A stretch of 8,847 nucleotides of DNA from Acidimicrobiaceae bacterium (GTDB lineage: Bacteria; Actinomycetota; Acidimicrobiia; Acidimicrobiales; Ilumatobacteraceae): positions 1-8,847 of the forward strand of contig CANGZK010000041.1 in assembly GCA_947458565.1 (NCBI GenBank). The letters are read 5' to 3'. A program made the position numbers and the translations under genes. This document shows, in pieces, positions 1 through 6,010 of this stretch (positions are counted from its first letter, which is position 1; the number at the start of each line of letters is the position of its first letter). Under the pieces are notes generated by a model. It ran no database searches. It was given only the letters and a program-made list of their open reading frames with translations, and was not told where the DNA came from.

Positions 1-149
1 ACGCCAGGGGAGACGGTATAAAACTTTCGCTCAAGCCTTTGCGATTGAGCAATGTGGTCGCGGTGTGCGACTTGGCCATTAGCGAGCGTGACGCTCAGGT
101 CACCGTTTGGCTCAAAACTGCGGCTGGGTTTTTTGTGCGACGAAGTCAT
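1..149 (-). CDS. Partial gene, N-terminus only; possibly MBL-fold hydrolase
   Basis: An open minus-strand frame starts at ATG 149-147 and stays open to the left edge (49 full codons). It begins MTSSHKKPSRSF and ends RKFYTVSPGV at the edge. It lies 14 nt after the stop of the oxygenase gene, on the same strand, so it is probably the next gene of the operon. No good Shine-Dalgarno is visible (only a G-rich run directly before ATG), so the start is uncertain. The visible part has no catalytic motif. The pattern of a polar N-terminus followed by 'xFYTVSPGV' faintly recalls the start of alkylsulfatase-like metallo-beta-lactamase-fold proteins, where the first beta strand follows such a segment. 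That is a weak memory-based resemblance, and the metal-binding HxHxDH motif would lie outside the window. Treat as hypothetical. Confidence 0.5.
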   Translation of the reverse strand, partial: MTSSHKKPSRSFEPNGDLSVTLANGQVAHRDHIAQSQRLERKFYTVSPG

Positions 150-163
150 CCCCGCAACAGTAA

Positions 164-1144
164 CTACTTATATTGGCCAAGTACCTGCGCGGGGTCGGTG
201 GAAACCGTGTCGGGCCAATTGGAATACCAAATATCGGCCGCGGAAGTACCCACGTGTAGTGGTGGTCGGTCAAAGCCTGCGATCGGTGGGAGGAGGGGTT
301 CGACCACTACATCCCATCGGGGTTTGGAGAAGTAGGGAAACGATTGGCGAGGTTTGCCAGATCGATTGAATACTCGGTGCGGTGTGGAGAGTAAACGTCC
401 ACCGCTCCACAGTTCGAGCATGTCGCCAACGTTCAACACCATGCCATTTGCTGGGCAGTCAGCAGATAACCATTCGTCGTTGCGGTTGCGCACTTCAAGA
501 CCACCAATTGGGTCGTGGGCGAGCAGTGTGAGCAAGTTGAAATCTTTGTGTGGGTGAATGCCCCACGAATCTGACTGTGGGGGCATCGGCGGATAGTTGA
601 GCAATGTCATGTTTGTTAACGGGTCGGACATATACGAGAGCAAGATGTTTTGATCCACACCCATCTGACTACACAATGCGATGATGAGGCGCTTACTCAC
701 TTCGGTCAGCGCATTCCAGTACGCCATGATGGGGGTTCGCACGTCAGCAGGAATGTTCGGCCACTTGTTTTGTCCGTAGAGCGAACAGGCAGAAATGACT
801 GGATTGCTTGGATCCGTTTCGTTGTGCAACTTCCACGCTTCATATTGATCTGCTGTACCTTCGCCTGAGTTCGGCGTGAAATATCCGAGTGGAACGAATC
901 CTCGGTAATTTCCCTTGATGACCATGTCTTGCATCAAGATTTCTCGAGGCGTATCAAAAACAGCTTTGACTGCATTACGCATGTTGGTGACTATTTCGTC
1001 GCCCACTCCGTGTCCAACGATGATGGCAAAACCGATTTCGCTGAGAGCCGCATACAAATCGGATGCATCAATGTCGTAGTCGGTTGACCCCGGTGAACTT
1101 GATGCGAACGACTCAATCGAGATGATTGGAAGTGACTGGCCCAT
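164..1144 (-). CDS. Isopenicillin N synthase-like Fe(II)/2-oxoglutarate oxygenase
   Basis: A 326-residue soluble enzyme of the 2OG-Fe(II) oxygenase superfamily, isopenicillin N synthase/flavonoid-oxidase type. The N-terminal DIOX_N-like region spans about residues 5-120 and contains 'LSEIGFAIIVGHGV' (35-48) and 'YRGFVPLG'. The C-terminal double-stranded beta-helix carries the iron ligands H199 and D201 ('HPHKDF') and the distal H256 ('STPHRV'). The R266-x-S268 pair ('RQSFPYF') is where this family binds the 2-oxoglutarate carboxylate. Length fits the family (about 300-350). All catalytic positions are present, so it should be active, using O2 and probably 2-oxoglutarate to oxidise an unknown substrate. 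It begins 9 nt after the iron-sulfur gene of the formate dehydrogenase, so it is very likely cotranscribed with it. An O2-dependent enzyme in a formate dehydrogenase operon is unexpected. The substrate cannot be told from sequence. Confidence 0.86.
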   Translation of the reverse strand: MGQSLPIISIESFASSSPGSTDYDIDASDLYAALSEIGFAIIVGHGVGDEIVTNMRNAVKAVFDTPREILMQDMVIKGNYRGFVPLGYFTPNSGEGTADQYEAWKLHNETDPSNPVISACSLYGQNKWPNIPADVRTPIMAYWNALTEVSKRLIIALCSQMGVDQNILLSYMSDPLTNMTLLNYPPMPPQSDSWGIHPHKDFNLLTLLAHDPIGGLEVRNRNDEWLSADCPANGMVLNVGDMLELWSGGRLLSTPHRVFNRSGKPRQSFPYFSKPRWDVVVEPLLPPIAGFDRPPLHVGTSAADIWYSNWPDTVSTDPAQVLGQYK

Positions 1145-1153
1145 AAGGGCAAT

Positions 1154-2089
1154 CTACTCTGCGCGGTTTTGTACGTGCTGAAACCCGAAGCGTCCCTTGA
1201 TGCACAGGTTGCCGTGGGTAACTGAGTGATCGCTAGGCGATGAGACCTTGACAATTTCGTTGTCTTGCACATGAAGGGTGAGTGCGCAACCGACACCGCA
1301 ATATGGGCAGATGGTGTCTGTTTGCGTCTGCTCTTCTTCTTTCCATGTGCCGGCCTCGCGCATGTTGTACTCACTTGTAAACATGAGTGCGCCAGTGGGG
1401 CAGACCTGAATGCAGTTGCCGCAGTAGACGCATGCCGAATCGGTGAGATCCACATTGAATTCGGTCGAGATTCGGATGTCGAAGCCTCGGCCTGCAACTC
1501 CAATGGCAAACGTATTTTGCCACTGTTCACCGCATGCATCAACACATTGGTAACACATGATGCACTTTGAATAGTCGCGCACGTAGAGCTCGTTGTCGAT
1601 CTTGACAGGCTGCAACACATTGGAGACGCTTGAGCCATCGGCTACATGATGGTGGCCGGTCGTTGCGTCGTCGCGATGAGTAGTTGGAGCTGCAGGCTTG
1701 CCAAAGCGAGTCGGTTCTGCTTCGTATTCGGTGTTCCAGCGCGCAACATTTTTTGTTAACGAAAGATCAACTGAAGAACCGAGTAATTCGAGCACGAGTT
1801 TGCGGCTGTGGTCGGTGCGCTCGGTATCGGTGCGCACCACCATGCCTGGCTCGACTTTGCGAGAACACGAAGGCACCAACACTCGCGAACCCTCAACTTC
1901 AACCATGCATACTCTGCACGCGTTCTTTGGGGTGATGGTGTCACCGAAGCACAAGGTGGGAATCTCTTTGCCCATCGTGCGGCATGCGCTCAAGATCGTT
2001 TCGCCTTCGGCAACGGTCACCGACTGATCGTCGATGGTCAGTTGCACAGAGCGGCGCACTTGCAAGCCAGTGGTCACTTGGGTGCTCAT
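1154..2089 (-). CDS. Formate dehydrogenase iron-sulfur subunit (N-terminal half of FdhA)
   Basis: A 311-residue electron-transfer protein equivalent to the N-terminal third of the alpha subunit of NAD-dependent formate dehydrogenases (FdsA/Fdh1A type). Domains in order: NuoG-like [2Fe-2S] domain (about 14-92; C47, C58, C61, C75); a cysteine-free, histidine-rich linker (about 105-165); two ferredoxin-type [4Fe-4S] motifs (C176/C179/C182/C186 and C220/C223/C226/C230); and a Mo-bis-MGD [4Fe-4S] domain at the C-terminus (C261-x2-C264-x3-C268 ... C296) followed by 'IKGRFGF' with the conserved Lys298. In normal alpha subunits the chain continues from this Lys/Gly region into the pterin domain. Here it stops 13 residues after Lys298, and that pterin domain is a separate gene at 5879-3912. 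The HxxxCxxC cluster motif of complex I NuoG is not visible. The start ATG overlaps the upstream stop as ATGA, which implies translational coupling. Confidence 0.94.
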   Translation of the reverse strand: MSTQVTTGLQVRRSVQLTIDDQSVTVAEGETILSACRTMGKEIPTLCFGDTITPKNACRVCMVEVEGSRVLVPSCSRKVEPGMVVRTDTERTDHSRKLVLELLGSSVDLSLTKNVARWNTEYEAEPTRFGKPAAPTTHRDDATTGHHHVADGSSVSNVLQPVKIDNELYVRDYSKCIMCYQCVDACGEQWQNTFAIGVAGRGFDIRISTEFNVDLTDSACVYCGNCIQVCPTGALMFTSEYNMREAGTWKEEEQTQTDTICPYCGVGCALTLHVQDNEIVKVSSPSDHSVTHGNLCIKGRFGFQHVQNRAE

Positions 2090-3888
2090 ACTGCAAATAC
2101 TTTCAGTTTGTTGATCGCCGAATCAATTGCGCTGTTGGCTGTCTGGCCTAGTCCACAGATTGAAGCATCTCGCATGACTGTGCCCAATTCGCGAAGCAAT
2201 TCGATGTCCTGAGACTGGACCCCTTTGGCCAAACGAGAGACGATCTCTTCTTGGCGCACAGTGCCCACGCGACACGGTACGCACTGTCCACATGATTCGT
2301 CTCGGAAAAACGCTGCGATGCGGCGAAGTTGGTCAACCATGTCGACCGACTGATCGAGCACCATGACCACACCAGATCCAAGGCTTGAACCTGCTGCGCG
2401 AGTGGCTTCCATGGTGAGTGGCAAGTCGAGATCATTTGGGCCAACGAATCCACCGGCTGCACCACCCAACAGAATTGCTTGCATGGTTGAACCATTGCGC
2501 ATTCCGCCGCCGAGATCAATCAATTGGCGCAACGTGATACCGAATTCAACTTCATAAATACCTGGTTTCGCGACTGCGCCAGAAAGACAGAACAACTTGC
2601 GACCCTTAGAGCCGTCTGTGCCAAGTGCGGCGTATGCAGCACCGCCATCTTTAACAATGGAGAGAACGTTGACAAGTGTTTCGACGTTGTTGACGAGTGT
2701 CGGTTTGCCAAACACGCCAACTTCAACAGGAAACGGCGGCTTGTTGCGTGGCTCACCGCGATAGCCCTCAATTGAGTTGAAGATTGCTGTTTCTTCGCCG
2801 CAGATGTAAGCCCCTGCACCACGAACGATGGTCAGATTGAAATTGAATCCTGAACCCAAAATATTGTCACCCAAAAATCCGTGCTTCTTGGATTCATCGA
2901 TTGCATGTTGCACGTTGCGAATTGCGCGCGGGTACTCGCCACGCAGATAAATAAATCCTTGCTCGCTTCCAGTTGCAAAAGAAGCAATGATCATGGCTTC
3001 AACGAGAGCGAACGGATCGCCTTCCATGATGACGCGATCTTTAAACGTGCCCGGTTCTGATTCGTCAGCATTGCAAATTGAATAGTGGGGGAATGCTGGT
3101 TGACCAGCAACGGCAGCCCACTTGCGACCCGTCGGAAACGCTGCACCACCACGACCAACAAGTCCGGACGTGTTTACTTCGTCGATAACACCTGTTGCGC
3201 CGATTTGGATGGCTTTGCGCAATGCGTCGAAGCCACCGTGCTTTTGGTAATCGGAGATTAGGAGTGGGTCGACTTTTCCGATGCGACCGAGTAGCACCAG
3301 TTTTGAAGAAGTATCTTGTGCTTGCGGAGTTGCTGACACGACCGTCGCTTCGGCTTCGGGCCATTCGCCTTTGGCGAGTGATTTGATCTGCTCGGGAGTT
3401 GCAGGCGCAAGTATTTCGTGGCGGGCTGGATTGCCAGCTTCGATGACGAGTACTGCAGGTGCGCGCTCGCATGTTCCCAGACATGGGGATGGGTGCGTAC
3501 CTTCAGGAAGTTGATCTTCTTTCAGGCCACCCATTGCGCGACAGGCCAAGTCGATGCACACATGTACTTGACGTTTTGGGCGCTCCGTCATCGAGAACAA
3601 CGCGTAAAAACTTGCAACACCATAAATCTCTGCTGGGGCAACATCAAGTTGCTGTGCGATGTAATTGATAGAGCCACGACTGATCCAACCGATGCGATCG
3701 TTTACCGCATGCAAAGTTGGCAGCAGCATGTGGCGCAGATTGCGCAGCGCTTCTCCGGCGCGTGAGATGCGCAAGTCTTGCTCGCCTCGTGTCCCACCTT
3801 GCGTGTACTGGGTTGGTGTGCCGAGCACGCTGTCAACTGCATCGCGCTCATCACGCGTCGCTACAGAAGAGTTGACTTTAAGATCCAT
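2086..3888 (-). CDS. fdhB: NAD-dependent formate dehydrogenase beta subunit (NuoE-NuoF fusion)
   Basis: A 600-residue diaphorase subunit passing electrons from the iron-sulfur chain to NAD+ through FMN. The N-terminal part (about 40-175) is a NuoE/thioredoxin-like [2Fe-2S] domain with ligands C111, C116, C136 and C140. After a linker (about 175-205) comes a full NuoF: FMN site 'GLVGRGGAAFPTGRKW' (242-257), NADH-site 'NADESEPGTFKDR' (273-285), 'GAGAYICGEETA' (357-368), and a C-terminal [4Fe-4S] cluster with C533, C536, C539 ('ESCGQCVPCR') and C578. Fused NuoE-NuoF beta subunits of about this size are known from Methylorubrum FDH1 (Fdh1B). The gene starts 23 nt after the catalytic subunit stop with no strong ribosome binding site visible, and overlaps the next gene by 4 nt. 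Complex I is unlikely because no other nuo genes are present and the operon encodes a formate-type pterin subunit. Confidence 0.95.
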   Translation of the reverse strand: MDLKVNSSVATRDERDAVDSVLGTPTQYTQGGTRGEQDLRISRAGEALRNLRHMLLPTLHAVNDRIGWISRGSINYIAQQLDVAPAEIYGVASFYALFSMTERPKRQVHVCIDLACRAMGGLKEDQLPEGTHPSPCLGTCERAPAVLVIEAGNPARHEILAPATPEQIKSLAKGEWPEAEATVVSATPQAQDTSSKLVLLGRIGKVDPLLISDYQKHGGFDALRKAIQIGATGVIDEVNTSGLVGRGGAAFPTGRKWAAVAGQPAFPHYSICNADESEPGTFKDRVIMEGDPFALVEAMIIASFATGSEQGFIYLRGEYPRAIRNVQHAIDESKKHGFLGDNILGSGFNFNLTIVRGAGAYICGEETAIFNSIEGYRGEPRNKPPFPVEVGVFGKPTLVNNVETLVNVLSIVKDGGAAYAALGTDGSKGRKLFCLSGAVAKPGIYEVEFGITLRQLIDLGGGMRNGSTMQAILLGGAAGGFVGPNDLDLPLTMEATRAAGSSLGSGVVMVLDQSVDMVDQLRRIAAFFRDESCGQCVPCRVGTVRQEEIVSRLAKGVQSQDIELLRELGTVMRDASICGLGQTANSAIDSAINKLKVFAV

Positions 3889-3911
3889 GGGGTCAACAGC
3901 GTAATGCTGGG

Positions 3912-5879
3912 CTATTCGCCAGCAACGGGAACGCGCTTGTCATTGACGGAAATCTTGTCGATTCGTACAGCAGCAGCCTTGAATTCGGCAGTGCCCGACT
4001 TTGGATCAATTGCCTCAATGGTCAAAAGATTGGTGTTTACGTCATTCGGGAAGTGTGGAGTCATAAACACGAGACCAGGACGAAGTCCATCATCAACTCG
4101 GGCGGGAGCAGTGACGGTTCCTCGTGGTGAAGTAATGCGAACGATTTCTCCATCGACGATTCCCATCGAGATTGCGTCTTCGGGTGACAGGTCAACCGTT
4201 TCAGCCATTCGCAATGGGCTTAGGAAACCACCTGACTGCACGCCGGTGTTGTACGAATCGAGTCGACGACCTGTGGTGAGACGTAGAGGAAACTCTGGAG
4301 TCGTTTCTTCGACAGGCGGCGAGTCGATTACCACGCTGAAAGGTGCAAGGCGTCCGCGGTCTTCGAGTTTTTCGGCCCACAATCTGCCGTGCAGGTAAGA
4401 AGGCTCGAGGGCGTCTTCGGAGAAGCATGGCCATTGAATACCACCCAAGTCGGCGAGTCGCGAATATGTCATCCCAAAGTGCATCGGCGACAAACTGCGC
4501 AACTCATTCCAAACGGCCTCGCTCGAGTCGTACTTCCATGTATGACCCATCAATGCTGCAAGGTCAAGAAGGATCTGAATGTCATCGTGAGCATTGCCCG
4601 GGGGAGTGATGGCTTTGCGTACTCGTTGCACGCGGCGCTCCGAGTTGGTGACAGTGCCGTCTGCTTCACACCACGATGCCGAACCCGGCAACACAACGTC
4701 GGCGAGCTCTGCGGTTTTGGTGAGGAAAATGTCTTGCACTACGAGGTGCTCGAGATCTTTGAGCAATGCTGTTGCGTGTGCGCCGTCGGCTTCTGACTGT
4801 GCTGGGTTTTCACCAATCACAAAAGCCGACTTCATCTTTCCGTGTTCCATCGCTTCAAACATCTGCGTCAAGTTCCAACCATTTTTCGGCGGGATAGTGA
4901 CGTTCCACATTTTCTCAAACTTGGTGCGAGCTACATCGTCTTCGACATCTTGGAACCCTGGCAACTTGTTTGGCAGAGCGCCCATGTCGCCGCCGCCTTG
5001 CACGTTGTTTTGGCCGCGCAGCGGGCTCAGTCCGGCACCTGGTCGGCCAACGTGGCCACACAACAATGCAAGATTGATCAACGACAACACATTGTCAACA
5101 CCGTTGTGATGCTCGGTGATTCCAAGCGTCCAACAGATCTGCGCTGTTTTTGCATTTCCAAGCGCATGTGCGAGTTCGCGGATTGCTTCGGCTGGCACTC
5201 CCGTGACCTTGCTGCCTTGCTCGAGTGTCCACTCTTCGACAGATGCTGCATATTCGGCAAAGCCACTGGTGGAGTTTTCGATGAAGGATTTATTGGTGAG
5301 CCCGGCGTGGATGATCTCGCGGGCGAGGGTGTTGGACAGCGCGACATCGGATCCAACGTTGAGTCCCAACCACAAGTCGGCCCATTGGGCAGTTTCTGAA
5401 CGACGCGGATCAACTGAATACATTTTGGCGCCGTTGTGAATGCCCTTGAGCACGTGTTGGAAATAAATTGGATGAGCGTTACGGGCGTTTGAGCCCCACA
5501 TCACAATGAGGTCGGTTGTTTCAACCTCTTGATAACTCGATGTTCCTCCACCTGCTCCGAAGACTGTGGCCAGACCGACCACGCTGGGAGCGTGTCAAGT
5601 TCGATTACAGGAGTCGATGTTGTTGGTACCAATTACGGCACGCGCAAATTTTTGAACAATGAAGTTGAGCTCATTGGTCGACTTGGAGCATGAGAAGAAT
5701 CCAATGGCATCTGGGCCATACGCATCCTTCACGGTTTGGAAACCGGTGGCAGCCCTGGCAAGGGCTTCAGCCCAAGTGGCTGTTCGTAAAACACCGTTGT
5801 CTCGCACCATTGGCTCAGTGATCCGAGTCAGGGGGGCGTAGTCGTGACGCTTGGAGTTCTTCTTTCGACCCATATCCAT
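3912..5879 (-). CDS. fdhA: Selenocysteine-containing formate dehydrogenase catalytic subunit (C-terminal half of FdhA)
   Basis: The Mo/W-bis-MGD catalytic subunit, oxidising formate to CO2. The frame is interrupted by UGA at 5597-5595, and reading it as selenocysteine gives 655 residues with Sec95. The motif 'CNRTUHAPSVVGL' matches the family active site (U/C-H-x-P-S; E. coli FdhF has UHGPSV). Homology is continuous on both sides: 'STNELNFIVQKFARAVIG' before the UGA and 'TDLIVMWGSNARNAHP' after it. Further landmarks are 'LRGQNNVQGGGDMG' (287-300, with the likely substrate Arg288), 'DGTVTNSERRVQRVRKA' (about 407-423), and the C-terminal dinucleotide-binding domain starting at 'LTTGRRLDSYNTG' (about 534-546). 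It has no cluster motifs of its own; the Mo-proximal [4Fe-4S] domain is on the 2089-1154 gene. The N-terminus is short and basic (MGRKKNSKRH). ATG 5873 is an alternative start two codons in, with better spacing from GGTGA. No signal peptide, so cytoplasmic. Confidence 0.93.
5554..5597 (-). promoter_or_regulatory. Bacterial SECIS element with selenocysteine UGA codon
   Basis: Numbering from the U of UGA as 1 (position 5597 going down), the RNA folds into an extended hairpin. The lower stem GCUCC (nt 7-11; 5591-5587) pairs with GGAGC (nt 40-44; 5558-5554). The upper stem GUGGUC (16-21; 5582-5577) pairs with GGCCAC (27-32; 5571-5566), with one U-G pair. The apical loop is GGUCU (22-26; 5576-5572). 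Bacterial SECIS elements place a GU-containing apical loop about 20 nt after UGA for SelB binding. As I recall it, E. coli fdhF has GGUCU in the loop at the same distance. The hairpin, its position and the active-site context together support selenocysteine decoding. The genes selA, selB, selC and selD are not in the window. Confidence 0.92.
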
Positions 5880-5911
5880 ACCCTCACCCTAGTGCAATAA
5901 GGGGATTCCGT

Positions 5912-5939
5912 CATATATCAGACCCCATGAGCCATATAT
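5912..5939. repeat. CATATAT direct repeat, possible operator
   Basis: CATATAT occurs at 5912-5918 and again at 5933-5939, a 21-nt period (two helical turns). The second copy runs into the candidate fhs -10 word. The flanks resemble each other loosely (G-T/C before, GAC shortly after). Such phasing inside a divergent intergenic region fits a regulator binding one face of the DNA. No known operator was recognised, and ATATAT words can occur by chance in an AT-rich promoter. Confidence 0.3.
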
Positions 5940-5995
5940 AGTGACAGGGTCGTTTCGGCGGCACCAAATACCCGTCAGTTCTCTAGTCATAATTT

Positions 5996-6001
5996 AAGGA
6001 G
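5996..6001 (+). promoter_or_regulatory. Ribosome binding site of fhs
   Basis: AAGGAG sits 9 nt before the ATG at 6011. It is the only strong Shine-Dalgarno sequence in the window; most other genes here appear to rely on coupling or weak sites. It fixes the fhs start. Confidence 0.85.
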
Positions 6002-6010
6002 CATCCCAAC

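Larger units (their letters stand above)
5880..6010. promoter_or_regulatory. Divergent promoter region between formate dehydrogenase and fhs
   Basis: This 131-nt gap separates two operons transcribed away from each other, so it should hold both promoters. A TATAGT at 5937-5942 is a plausible -10 for fhs, leaving a leader of about 50 nt before its ribosome binding site, but no convincing -35 is seen. On the minus strand the same AT-rich stretch offers TATATA/TATATG -10-like words for the formate dehydrogenase operon, also without a clear -35. The AT-rich core spans 5912-5942. No riboswitch-like fold or intrinsic terminator was recognised. Assignment rests mainly on gene orientation. Confidence 0.6.

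Noticed and set aside
103..134. T-run after a short GTTT/AAAC stem, resembling a plus-strand terminator
   Set aside because: The stem is short and AT-rich with mismatches, and it lies inside the start of the left-edge partial gene; no plus-strand transcript ends here.
39..369. Two plus-strand open frames at the left edge
   Set aside because: They lie antisense to the oxygenase C-terminus and the partial left-edge gene, and have low-complexity, motif-free translations.
991..1638. Long minus-strand open frame of 215 codons overlapping the iron-sulfur and oxygenase genes
   Set aside because: It is out of frame with two well-conserved genes, is rich in Ser, Arg and Thr, and shows no recognisable domain; it is a shadow frame.
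3778..5399. Several plus-strand open frames of 130-206 codons (3778-4398, 4389-4796, 4594-5109, 4842-5399)
   Set aside because: All are antisense to the conserved formate dehydrogenase catalytic gene, have no recognisable motif or ribosome binding site, and mirror its codon structure.
5580..5597. In-frame TGA as a nonsense mutation making a formate dehydrogenase pseudogene, with a restart at GTG 5582
   Set aside because: The stop sits exactly at the catalytic Sec position, no other lesion exists in 655 codons, and a SECIS hairpin follows. A restart at GTG 5582 would remove the active-site residue and about 99 conserved residues.
1154..5879. The three subunit genes as part of respiratory complex I (nuoE, nuoF, nuoG)
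   Set aside because: No other nuo genes are present, NuoE and NuoF are fused, and the large subunit carries the formate dehydrogenase motif U-H-x-P-S with full pterin-binding domains.
5988..5993. CATAAT as the -10 box of fhs
   Set aside because: It would place the transcript start almost on the Shine-Dalgarno sequence and there is no -35 at a suitable distance; TATAGT at 5937 is more plausible.
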